Positions 1-7,353 of a DNA stretch of 20,820 nt are shown in pieces. The stretch lies in IMG/VR virus record IMGVR_UViG_3300036845_000432, positions 1 through 20,820 of that record, one strand, 5' to 3'. Source of the stretch: a virus. Each line of letters opens with the position of its first letter. The stretch's first letter is position 1. The notes below the pieces were generated by a model. The model worked only from the letters and a program-made list of their open reading frames with translations, was not told the origin of the DNA and searched no databases. A program made the translations under genes and the position numbers.

Positions 1-293
1 CCATTGCCGATGGCGAGCGTTGCGTCGAGCGCGATAACGGAGCCGCCGGGGATGGTGATGGTACCGCCCCCGGCGTTGCCGACCTGACTGATCGCCGCGT
101 TGAACGCTGCGGCAGACCCCGCGCCGCCAGTCAGGTCAACCCCGGAAAAGTCGCTGATGGATACGGTGTCGCTGCCGGCCCCGCTGCGCACGAACTTGTC
201 GAGGCTCTGGAAATACTGCACCCACGGCAGGTTATGGTTATTAGCCTGCTGGCCAATGACCGGGGCGGTGGGCGGCGGCAGCGGCGCCAGCAT
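1..293 (-). CDS. Tail spike / pectate-lyase-fold protein, N-terminal part (partial)
   Basis: The gene starts at 293 and runs off the left edge, so only about 97 residues are visible; the reading was made directly from the minus strand. The first residues are a Pro-rich leader followed by NLPWVQYFQSLDKFV, an amphipathic stretch of the kind found at the start of phage spike and fibre proteins (family knowledge), probably the virion-attachment end. Then comes VSISDFSGVDLTGG, AAFNAAISQVG and GGGTITIPGG, which resembles the entry turn of right-handed beta-helix pectate-lyase-like spikes (usual pattern DFGA.GDG..DTAAFN.AI....GGTI.IP.G). Its ATG overlaps the stop of the gp10-like gene in TGATG, so it is translationally coupled, and the position after gp10 fits a spike gene. 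The enzyme activity, if any, lies outside the window. The beta-helix call is moderate; a non-enzymatic fibre is possible. Confidence 0.7.
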   Translation of the reverse strand, partial: MLAPLPPPTAPVIGQQANNHNLPWVQYFQSLDKFVRSGAGSDTVSISDFSGVDLTGGAGSAAAFNAAISQVGNAGGGTITIPGGSVIALDATLAIGN

Positions 294-1984
294 CAGTATT
301 CCCTCGGATCGGTGGCCTGGGTGGCGCCGAACAGGCCGAACCACACCGGATCGGTGCAATCGACGCGCCAGCGCCGCGCTTGCGGCCCCGAGGTGCCGGT
401 GTTCTTGACCGACACGCGGGCGAATTTGCTGCGGCGTTGAAATCCGAGCGAGCGCACCAGCGGATTGCCCCAGCTATAGCCGTCGTCGTCCGACCAGGAG
501 ATCGCCACCGACGGGTTGACCATGTTGGGCGGCGCGGTGATGTCGACGGCCGTTCCGCCGCTGGTCCAGGCATTGGCAAAGTGCGAGCCGAGCAATTGGA
601 TGAGCTCGCCGTTGATCTGATTGATCGGCCAGGTGCCGTTGGCCTCGGTGGTGCCGCCGACCCCGGACACCACCGCATAGTCGCCGTTATTGACCTGGGT
701 GGCGTCGTTGACGATCAACTGAATCTCGCCATTGCTGGCGGCTTGCGCCCCGAGCACGGTCATCTGCAGCATGCGCGAATTCATCCCCACCCCGACCTCG
801 AAATTGAAATCGGCGCGCGGGATTGCCAGCCGGTTCGGGAACCCCGCCACTGGCCCGGACTCCAGGCGCGCCAGCAGCGGCATGCCGACTTCGGTATAGT
901 TGGTGTCGTCGACGAACAGCAGCGCCCCGGTGAGGGTGTCGCCGACCAGCCACTTGCCAAATGCGGCATGTGACGAGGTCGCCCGCCAGCGCACATTGGA
1001 ACCTGCGAAATTGGAGGTCCGCTCGGTCCATTTGAGCGTATTCAGATTGACTTCCCAGGACCAATCGGGCGAGGCGATCGACCAGAATTTTTTCCCCTGC
1101 ACCACGTAGCACAGGGCGTCGAGGGTCTTTCCGGCGCGCGCCGCCGCCTCGATCTGCCGGTCGAGATCAGGCGGCGATATCTTCGCCGGCTGCAATTGAT
1201 TGGGCGCCAAGCGCCACACCCCAAAATCGTGGCTGACGAAGCACAGATCGGCAAACCCGGTTTCCCAGCCGGCGATGGCGGCCGGTTGCAACAGGCCGTT
1301 GTCGAGCACGGCGAGGCGCGAATAAGGGAATCCCGGCGCCGGTTGCGCCGTGTCCGAATAGACCTCACAACTCGCCGTGGTGAACGCCCAGATATATCCG
1401 GAATAGGCGATCACCCGCAGCAAGGTGACGTCGGAGCGCGCCTGGCACGTCGTAAAGGTCAGCGCATTGACGGTCAGCGAATTGTTGTTGGTGGCGAAAA
1501 TCCGGCCATCGGCGATCGAGAAAAACAAATAGGAGTCCTGGAACGTGACCGAGTTCGGCTGCGGCAGTATTCCGCCGGCGGTGAACGGCACCGCGGTGCC
1601 CGACGTGAGGTCATAGGCGCCGTTGTCGGGATCGACCACAATGATGTTGGGCGATGGCTGCAACTGATTACGCGCGATCGATATCTTTTTGCTGCCGTTG
1701 ACGGTGCCGATATCGGTGGCGACGCCGGCCGCGCTGACCGTCACCGCCGTATCCTTCCAGAAATCATAGCTCGTATTGTTAACGATCAGGCCGCCGCGGT
1801 AGCCGCTCAGGAGGGTGCCGACAAACACGGTCAGGCCCGGTTGCCGCCGCCACACCTGCTTGTCTGCATTGGCGTCGCCGAGCGGCTCGGCCGAAACGTT
1901 GATCAGCCGGCCGCCGGATTCCTGCGGGTTGGCGCCCGGCGCCGAGGACAACGGCCAGGGAATGTCCATCGGCTGGCGCGGCAT
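293..1984 (-). CDS. P22 gp10-like packaged-DNA stabilisation / tail hub protein
   Basis: A 563-residue protein resembling P22 gp10, which plugs the portal neck after DNA packaging and joins the gp4 ring to the needle and spikes (family knowledge). Visible support: an N-terminal NVSAEPLGDA segment followed by RRQPGLTVF, like the 'NMLATP...SFPGI' opening of gp10; repeated short beta strands; and the stretch ADLCFVSHDFGVWRLAPNQLQ then KISPPDLDRQIE, which parallels the gp10 segment around its propeller. At about residues 416-480 there is an extra beta module (NNGDYAVVSGVGGTTEANGTW ending in SGGTAV) that P22 gp10 lacks and that looks like the E1_FCCH-type domain common in phage tail proteins. The gene follows the gp4-like adaptor with no gap, the P22 order, and couples to the downstream spike by TGATG. 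Family call is fairly sure; the extra-domain name is less so. Confidence 0.75.
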   Translation of the reverse strand: MPRQPMDIPWPLSSAPGANPQESGGRLINVSAEPLGDANADKQVWRRQPGLTVFVGTLLSGYRGGLIVNNTSYDFWKDTAVTVSAAGVATDIGTVNGSKKISIARNQLQPSPNIIVVDPDNGAYDLTSGTAVPFTAGGILPQPNSVTFQDSYLFFSIADGRIFATNNNSLTVNALTFTTCQARSDVTLLRVIAYSGYIWAFTTASCEVYSDTAQPAPGFPYSRLAVLDNGLLQPAAIAGWETGFADLCFVSHDFGVWRLAPNQLQPAKISPPDLDRQIEAAARAGKTLDALCYVVQGKKFWSIASPDWSWEVNLNTLKWTERTSNFAGSNVRWRATSSHAAFGKWLVGDTLTGALLFVDDTNYTEVGMPLLARLESGPVAGFPNRLAIPRADFNFEVGVGMNSRMLQMTVLGAQAASNGEIQLIVNDATQVNNGDYAVVSGVGGTTEANGTWPINQINGELIQLLGSHFANAWTSGGTAVDITAPPNMVNPSVAISWSDDDGYSWGNPLVRSLGFQRRSKFARVSVKNTGTSGPQARRWRVDCTDPVWFGLFGATQATDPREY

Positions 1985-2386
1985 TTACAGATACTCCACC
2001 CTGAGCCGTTCATAGGTCGGGCGCCCGCGTGCCATTTCGCGCAGGGTTTTCGCCGCCGCGCCGGACCCGACGTCGACGCCTTGCACACCGCCGAGCCCGG
2101 AATTTTTCAGCATCACAAAGTCGGCGTCGTTGACGCCGAACTTGAGACAGACCTCGCCGGCGATGATGGAGACGAGCTCGCGATAGTATTCCGCCGGCGT
2201 CACATCCGGATCGGGAATGTAGACGATGTTGAGGGCGCCGAGCTTGGCCATCACCGAGTCGAGCTCCTCGCTCACATAAGCGAAGTCCTCGGGGTCGGTG
2301 GGCTGGCCGGACTGCTTAACCTTGAGCTCTTTGAGCACACCCTCGATCAGATCGTTGGCGGTGCGGGTCGGCCCGGTCATCGCCAT
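1985..2386 (-). CDS. P22 gp4-like head-to-tail adaptor
   Basis: A 133-residue protein placed between the capsid region and the gp10-like gene. Its N-terminal half (ANDLIEGVLKELKV, PEELD-like acidic helix, SVMAKLGALNIVYIP) followed by EYYRELVSIIAGEVCLKFG matches the helical pattern of P22 tail accessory factor gp4 and related head-tail connectors, which form a ring below the portal and receive gp10 (family knowledge). The C-terminal tail is basic with several Arg, as in gp4. Length is somewhat shorter than P22 gp4 (about 166). It ends one base before the gp10-like start codon. Start chosen at 2386; a second Met two codons on (2380) is equally possible. The call rests on pattern and position, not on a search. 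Confidence 0.62.
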   Translation of the reverse strand: MAMTGPTRTANDLIEGVLKELKVKQSGQPTDPEDFAYVSEELDSVMAKLGALNIVYIPDPDVTPAEYYRELVSIIAGEVCLKFGVNDADFVMLKNSGLGGVQGVDVGSGAAAKTLREMARGRPTYERLRVEYL

Positions 2387-2389
2387 CGA

Positions 2390-2881
2390 TTATCGTCCGC
2401 GCGCCTGCAGGCGGGCGAGCTTGGCCGCCTCTTTGAGTTCGACGGCGCGGATATCGATGAACGGCCGCAACGCGCGCAAGTCGTCGTCGTTCATCATGCA
2501 TTGTTCGCGCAGGTCTTCTTCCGCCTCGAAGCGTTGCCGCAAGCGGCCGAGGTCGGTTTCCGACTTGAGCCAATGCTGCATGTAACGCCGATATTCGGCG
2601 GGCGTGCACATTTCCTCCTCGGTGGGCAGTTTGCGCACCTGCTTTTCTTCGCCCTCGATGCGGAAATAAGAGTTGCCGCGCGCCATTTCGGCATAGGTGA
2701 CTTTGCGCTCGCGTGGTACCCGCACGATGGTTCCGTCCGGCCGTTCAGAGGCGACCGTTTCCATGATCACATAGCCGGCGTCGTCGGGGATGCTTTCCGG
2801 CACGTTGGCTTTGAAGCGGCGGCCGCCCCAGATGATGGTCGAGGGTTCATCGGCGGGTGGCTCATAGATGATTCTGATCAT
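2390..2881 (-). CDS. Unknown protein between capsid and adaptor genes
   Basis: A 163-residue protein I do not recognise. It starts after AGGGAG six bases upstream of the ATG, a good ribosome binding site. The first 60 residues look like a small beta domain (MIRIIYEPP, STIIWGGRRFKANVPESIP, GYVIMETVA); the second half is helical and highly charged (PAEYRRYMQHWLKSETDLGRL, then RFEAEEDLREQ and VELKEAAKLARLQARGR), with likely coiled coil. There is no signal peptide. It ends three bases before the gp4-like gene. The mix of a small N-terminal domain and long charged helices would suit a head-tail joining or internal virion protein, but this is inference from position only. Confidence 0.7.
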   Translation of the reverse strand: MIRIIYEPPADEPSTIIWGGRRFKANVPESIPDDAGYVIMETVASERPDGTIVRVPRERKVTYAEMARGNSYFRIEGEEKQVRKLPTEEEMCTPAEYRRYMQHWLKSETDLGRLRQRFEAEEDLREQCMMNDDDLRALRPFIDIRAVELKEAAKLARLQARGR

Positions 2882-2944
2882 ATTTGCTCCCTTGTTGGCG
2901 GGACCGCCGTCCTAAGGATGGAGGGGCGGCCCCGTAGTTGTTGA

Positions 2945-3598
2945 TCAGCAGCCCGCCGGCCGCGACGGCGCGGGCGGAATCGGCGTTCCCTGTGCGCAGT
3001 TGCCGTCGTTGGGCGCGATGTATTCGATGATGATCGAAGCGAGCCCTGCCGGTGTTGCGTTAGGGGCGCCGGTGGCGACCCATTTCACCCACAGATCAAA
3101 GCCGCCATTGAAGCCACTTAATACTGACGCTGGCGGACTATGGCCGGTGGCAAGGATTCCGGTCGGGGGTGGACCGACCACAGTCGGAGCGAGCGTGGCG
3201 GTGGCAAGTCCGAGCGTCTGCAGGTTCATTGTCGTCGCCACGAGTTCGTTGGCATTGGCCTGCGATGTTCCCAACGTCAGCGCGTCGGACGTGGTGGAAT
3301 TCCACGGAGTGTAAACCGCCAGATACACGCGCGTCACGATCGCATTGAACGGCAAGCTGGCGGTTCCCAGTTGCACGGCACAAGTACCGGCGACCGGGGT
3401 GCCGCACATGTTCACAGTTAGCGTGGTGCGAATGTAGTGCGTCATCTGCTCGGTGTATTGCCGCGGCGTTGGCCGCCGTTGTGGCTGCGGCGCGGGTGGC
3501 GGCGGGACGATGATGACCTGGGCGACTGATGGTCCAGCCGCCGCCAGCAGCATCAAGCCTAAACCCGATGCGGCAACAAGGTTACGGATGTTACGCAT
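2945..3598 (-). CDS. Secreted protein with Sec signal peptide, unknown function
   Basis: A 217-residue protein. The start at 3598 was chosen over an upstream in-frame codon at 3673 because AGGAGG lies eight bases before it and because it gives a clean leader: MRNIRNL, a hydrophobic core AASGLGLMLLAAAG and a PSVAQ cleavage site near residue 27. The mature part opens with a Pro-rich linker (VPPPPAPQPQRRPTP), then an all-beta domain (IVTRVYLAVYTPWNS, ALTLGTSQANANELV, FDLWVKWVATG, LASIIIEYIAP) and a Pro/Cys C-terminus with four Cys in all, which could form disulfides outside the cytoplasm. It lies directly downstream of the major capsid gene, where a decoration or head-fibre protein is often found, but a Sec leader is not expected for such a protein. 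Function unknown. Confidence 0.75.
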   Translation of the reverse strand: MRNIRNLVAASGLGLMLLAAAGPSVAQVIIVPPPPAPQPQRRPTPRQYTEQMTHYIRTTLTVNMCGTPVAGTCAVQLGTASLPFNAIVTRVYLAVYTPWNSTTSDALTLGTSQANANELVATTMNLQTLGLATATLAPTVVGPPPTGILATGHSPPASVLSGFNGGFDLWVKWVATGAPNATPAGLASIIIEYIAPNDGNCAQGTPIPPAPSRPAGC

Positions 3599-3627
3599 GT
3601 GGTGGTCCTCCTTTCCTTGTTTGCCGG

Positions 3628-4782
3628 TTACTGATCGGCCACGGCGGCGGTGAACAGGGTAAACACGCCCCATTCCTTGTAATTGCCGAGGTTGTTGGTT
3701 TTGGCGATTTTCTTCATGCCGTAGGCCATCTTGATGCCGACGCCGCGATAGAACTGATAGTCATCTTCGCGCAAGAACGTTGGCATTGGCATGCGGCCCC
3801 AGCCCCAGGCGACCGCGCCTTGCCCGCACATGAACGCCGGCGCGACCTGGCCGCCACCAGCGCCGCCGGCCGTGTAATTCGACGGCAAGCGCACGGTCAG
3901 CGGCGGAATCTCCCGGATGATGACGCCGTCCCAGATCAGATCGCCATCCTGGAAGATCGGATTTTTGTCGAGCCCGTCGCCCTCTCTCGGCCTGGCCTGC
4001 GTATTGGCCTGAATGATCGACGGGTCAGCCTTGAGATCGCGAAACTGGTAGGTGTTCGCGAACAGCACGAAGTACTCCCTGCCGTCTTTCAACTTGTAGG
4101 GCCGAATGCGCGGCTGCGCGAGTTTGGCCAGCCGCTTGCCTTTGCTGACCATGGATGCCGACAGCGTCATGGCCGCAGTGACGTTACCGAGCGAGCCAGA
4201 AAAGTTGCCACTCACGAGGTTGCCGTTAGCGCCGCCGAACAGCACCCGGTCGGCATTGTCGGTCACCCAGGTATTGACCACCGTAGCGGTTGCCTGACCC
4301 GTACCCATCAAGGCGCCGTTGACGCGTTGCCCATTCGATGTACCCAATCCTGATGGCGGGGTAGTGGCTTGCGGAATTGCATAGAGCGTATCGGTCAGCT
4401 CATCGATATGCAGTTCCTTGCCCCAGTCTTCCAGCAGCGGTCGCGCCTGGCCGAACAGGTCGATGGAGGATTTTTGTTCTTCCGAGATCGGAATCTTGAC
4501 GGCATTGCGCGCCCAGTCGATCCACATCCGATCGCCAAAATTGTCGATCTGTTCTTCGTTACCGACCAGGGCGCCGGTCGAGGTGGCGGTGCTCCTGAGC
4601 CGAGCGATCAGCGGAATGTTGATCTGCTCGCCGCCTTTCTTCAAATCCGGGAGCACCCGGAATATCGAGGTCATTTCCTGGCCCACATAGGGCGAGTAGA
4701 GGTTCTGTCTGACGTATTCCCGATACACCTGTTTGGAGAACACGATCAGTTTGTTGTTTGGACTGACGGTGGTGACAGCCAT
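3628..4782 (-). CDS. Major capsid protein (P22 coat / N4 gp56-like)
   Basis: A 384-residue protein that builds the head shell. Its opening (MAVTTVSPNNKLIVFSKQVYREYVRQNLYSPY... ) with a short N-arm followed by GGEQINIPLIARLRS and VGNEEQIDNFGDRMWIDWARNAVKIP is typical of the N4 gp56-family / DUF4043-type major capsid proteins, which have an HK97-like fold (family knowledge). Later segments fit too: LKDGREYFVLFANTYQFRDLKAD, DLIWDGVIIREIP, and a C-terminal REDDYQFYRGVGIKMAYGMKKI. Length is in the family range. An AGGAG site lies nine bases before the ATG. It follows the scaffolding gene by 27 bases, the standard podovirus arrangement, and is probably the most highly expressed gene of the block. 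Confidence 0.85.
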   Translation of the reverse strand: MAVTTVSPNNKLIVFSKQVYREYVRQNLYSPYVGQEMTSIFRVLPDLKKGGEQINIPLIARLRSTATSTGALVGNEEQIDNFGDRMWIDWARNAVKIPISEEQKSSIDLFGQARPLLEDWGKELHIDELTDTLYAIPQATTPPSGLGTSNGQRVNGALMGTGQATATVVNTWVTDNADRVLFGGANGNLVSGNFSGSLGNVTAAMTLSASMVSKGKRLAKLAQPRIRPYKLKDGREYFVLFANTYQFRDLKADPSIIQANTQARPREGDGLDKNPIFQDGDLIWDGVIIREIPPLTVRLPSNYTAGGAGGGQVAPAFMCGQGAVAWGWGRMPMPTFLREDDYQFYRGVGIKMAYGMKKIAKTNNLGNYKEWGVFTLFTAAVADQ

Positions 4783-4809
4783 GGCCTACGCTCCTGCGAG
4801 CGCGCGCCC

Positions 4810-5838
4810 TCATGAGCGGCGATCGCTGAAAGCGAAATCGTTGTAGGACTGCGGTTTGGAGTCATACATGCCCGGGTCATCCGGGACGACGCGTCGGCCG
4901 CCGGCCGTATTCAACGATTTCGGTAGTTGCGTCGGTTGGCGCGGCTGCGCCGGACGCGGGGGAATGCCATTCGACTGAGATTGCCGCCGAGCATCGGGCC
5001 TTGCATCGGGCACCTGATATCCGAACCGATCCGCCTGCTGCACGAACGCCTCGTACTCGCGCTGCTCGCGTTCCTGCTGCATCTGCTCGATACGCTCGCG
5101 GCCGCCGCCCTGACGTTCCCACATTTTGACCAGGGAACCGGCCGGATCGGGGGAGTCGCGCAGGTATTCGAACAGTTGCTGGCGATTGCGCGGGTCGTGC
5201 AGGTTGAGGCTTTGCATGGCCCAGTTACCCGCGGCTTGGACTTTCCAACCCTCGTCGGGGTCGCGTTCGGCATGGTTGAGCATGCGCACGATGCGGTCGT
5301 TTTGATCGAACAGGCGAGCGCCATCGGGGTCGAGGATCGGATCGGGACGCGGCTGTGCAGGTTGCGGCGGTTGCTGCGGCTGCATACGCCGCAACGCCTC
5401 CATTTCGCCGCGCAAGCGGTTGAGTTCCGCCTCCTGTTCGCGCTGGCGCGTTTCGACTTCACGCCGGCGCGTGGTTTCCTCCTGTAGCCGGGTGAGTGGA
5501 ATGCGCTGCTCCGGTGACGGCGGCGGCATTGGTGGGCCGTCGTCGAGTTCGTGGCCTTCCTCGTCGTCCGCTTCCGGCTCGTCCTCGTTCGCCTCGACAT
5601 CTTCATCGCCGGGGTCTGCCGTCACGTCGTCTTGCGGCAGGCCTTCGATATCTTCCGGCTGCTCGAGCTCACGATCGTTGTTGTTGTCGGGCTCGATTTC
5701 GCCATCGAGGTCGGGATCGTGATTGAACGCGGAGCGCGCCTGCTCGTCGAAGGTCTCGGCCACCATGGCGTTGATGTCGTCGTCGAGCGGGCTTTCCATA
5801 TTGCGCATCTGCTCGGGGGAAATCTCAGTCTTTGGCAT
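4810..5838 (-). CDS. Scaffolding protein
   Basis: A 342-residue, low-complexity protein directly upstream of the major capsid gene. The first 110 residues are strongly acidic (long runs of Asp and Glu), followed by a Pro-rich hinge, a coiled coil at about 115-155 (RLQEETTRRREVETRQREQE), a Gln/Pro linker, a mixed middle part, a second charged helix (ERIEQMQQEREQREYEAFVQQ) and a C-terminus rich in Pro, Gln and Arg. Acidic, helical, Gln/Glu-rich proteins at this place are internal scaffolds that bind coat protein through a basic C-terminus and leave before DNA enters (family knowledge). AGGAG precedes the ATG by ten bases. Sequence identity is not diagnostic in this family, so the call relies on composition and place. 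Confidence 0.8.
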   Translation of the reverse strand: MPKTEISPEQMRNMESPLDDDINAMVAETFDEQARSAFNHDPDLDGEIEPDNNNDRELEQPEDIEGLPQDDVTADPGDEDVEANEDEPEADDEEGHELDDGPPMPPPSPEQRIPLTRLQEETTRRREVETRQREQEAELNRLRGEMEALRRMQPQQPPQPAQPRPDPILDPDGARLFDQNDRIVRMLNHAERDPDEGWKVQAAGNWAMQSLNLHDPRNRQQLFEYLRDSPDPAGSLVKMWERQGGGRERIEQMQQEREQREYEAFVQQADRFGYQVPDARPDARRQSQSNGIPPRPAQPRQPTQLPKSLNTAGGRRVVPDDPGMYDSKPQSYNDFAFSDRRS

Positions 5839-5982
5839 TGTTTGTTCTCTCCTGTGACGTCGGACAGTGTACGAATCGACCCTTTGCGCCGGCCGGGGTG
5901 CGCGCGCCTGTAACGTCGGCGCGGTACGGAACGCCCGTTAGAGTCGGCGGCACTCGCAGCGATAACGCTCGCTGCCGGCGAA
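5839..5982 (-). other. Leader region of scaffold-capsid genes with imperfect repeats and a hairpin
   Basis: This 144-bp gap is the largest inside the left block. It holds a perfect 7-bp stem with a 6-base loop (5956-5975) just after the SGNH-hydrolase stop, not followed by a T-run, and two near-identical 13-mers, CCTGTGACGTCGG at 5851 and CCTGTAACGTCGG at 5907 (+ strand), each followed by a GTACG core. A looser third copy starts near 5934. I see no convincing sigma-70 type promoter. It may be an mRNA processing point or contain a promoter that raises scaffold and coat expression; neither can be shown here. Confidence 0.3.
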
Positions 5983-7353
5983 CTAGTTGACTGACAATCC
6001 TTGGATGATCGAGCGCAGTTCGGCGCCAGCCAGCGGATAGCTGTTAATGTTTGGATGGTTGCCGGCGCAGGTGTATTTGTACGCGGTACCGTCGGTCAGC
6101 CACAGCCAGCGGCTGGTCGGGTCCTGGGTGGCGTGCAGGGTGAACTGGCCATCGATGGTGCCGACCGGCGCGTTTTGATAGAGCGTATTGAGCTGGTCGC
6201 CCACCTGCCCGGTATTGAAGCCGTTTTGCGGGGTTTGATTGGCTAACGTCATCCAATTGTCGGTGCTTACGGTTCGCTGATTCATCTGCATGACGACGAC
6301 GCGCTGAACCCCAGCGGCTCGCGCATTCTGCCACACCTGCAAATTGTTGTTGTAGATCGTCGACGCGGTGCCGCCAGGAACGTCGTTTGCGCCCATGTCG
6401 TCGAACAGGATATTTCCGTACTGGAAGTAGTTGAATGACTTGGTCCAGGTCAAGGCATTGGCCGCACCGGTGCCGCCCAGGGCGATTTTCATAAAGGGGA
6501 TAGTTCCACTGATGGCGCCGTTGTTGAGTGCGGCGCGCGACATCATGCCAATGCCCGCTGCCGTCGAGCCATTGCTGAGGGCGCAGGGGGCGCCGCCGGT
6601 ACTGACTGCGAAATCGTCGAGGCCGGTCGAGAATGACGCGCCGAGATTGATCACTGCGGGATTGCCGGGAGTGGTGCAGTGTCCGAGTATGGCCGAGGGT
6701 CCGAACCCAGTGGTGGTTGCCACTGACTGGGCCGGTTGCGTCAGCGCGCCGGTTGCATAGACCTGATCGATATTATTGGCCGGCGGGTACAGGTAGGTTT
6801 GCGCGCCGGCAAAATTCGCATTTGTATATGGGCCGAATTGCCAATTCCCCGCCGCCGGAATGGTCGCGCTGATGCGAATCCAGAATAGCTGATCCTTCGG
6901 CAAATTCGCCGTCAGCGTATCGCTGTGCACATTGGCGGCGCCAGTGGCGAGCGTGGTTCCTGGGCTGGAGGCAAATGTAATCGGCGTTTGCGATGCCGGG
7001 GTGTCCCGCTCCAGCGACATTTTTACGATCGTGATCGGCTGCGCTCCATCCAGCAGGCCGTTGCTTGTCCCGTCCAGGTACCAATTATCAAAGGCGAAGC
7101 TGACATCGCTCACGTTACAGCCGAATATCATTGGAATCCTTGATACGCTCTGCAAGCGCGTGGTCTGCGCCGACAACACAAACGGCACGACGCCATTGGT
7201 TCCGACCACGCGCAACGGGTTCTGTGTCGCCGGTGGCGCCGTAAAGTAGGATTGCGCCGCCGCAAAATGTGCAAATACGATAACCCCGATCAGGGCACCG
7301 AGCTGACCAGGAACACGATTTGCGGACTGCTTGCGTCTACTACGATCGTCCAT
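5983..7353 (-). CDS. Secreted SGNH/GDSL-type hydrolase
   Basis: A 456-residue protein. Start 7353 was chosen because AGGA lies seven bases upstream and it yields a Sec leader: a basic N-region (DDRSRRKQSANR), hydrophobic LGALIGVIVFAHF and AAAQ cleavage site. Residues about 35-225 form a beta-rich domain of unknown type. The C-terminal 220 residues carry SGNH blocks in order and spacing: NLGASFSTG near 238 (block I, candidate nucleophile Ser), YGNILFDDMGANDV near 321 (block III, Asn), AGVQRVVVMQMN, and AGNHPNINSYPLAGAEL near 433 (block V, His). The usual Asp three residues before the His is Ala here, and the block I GDS is GAS. Members are esterases or deacetylases of polysaccharides (family knowledge). 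The 5' end overlaps the previous gene by 64 bases. An enzyme removing acetyl groups from a surface glycan is plausible; loss of activity is also possible. Confidence 0.75.
   Translation of the reverse strand: MDDRSRRKQSANRVPGQLGALIGVIVFAHFAAAQSYFTAPPATQNPLRVVGTNGVVPFVLSAQTTRLQSVSRIPMIFGCNVSDVSFAFDNWYLDGTSNGLLDGAQPITIVKMSLERDTPASQTPITFASSPGTTLATGAANVHSDTLTANLPKDQLFWIRISATIPAAGNWQFGPYTNANFAGAQTYLYPPANNIDQVYATGALTQPAQSVATTTGFGPSAILGHCTTPGNPAVINLGASFSTGLDDFAVSTGGAPCALSNGSTAAGIGMMSRAALNNGAISGTIPFMKIALGGTGAANALTWTKSFNYFQYGNILFDDMGANDVPGGTASTIYNNNLQVWQNARAAGVQRVVVMQMNQRTVSTDNWMTLANQTPQNGFNTGQVGDQLNTLYQNAPVGTIDGQFTLHATQDPTSRWLWLTDGTAYKYTCAGNHPNINSYPLAGAELRSIIQGLSVN

Noticed and set aside
1196-2944. 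A 582-codon open frame on the + strand
   Set aside because: It lies antisense to the gp10-like, gp4-like and unknown genes. Its product is rich in Arg, Gly, His and Asp without any domain, as expected for an antisense shadow of GC-rich genes.
5956-5975. Perfect 7-bp hairpin after the SGNH gene as a terminator
   Set aside because: No T-run follows on the minus strand, so an intrinsic terminator cannot be claimed.
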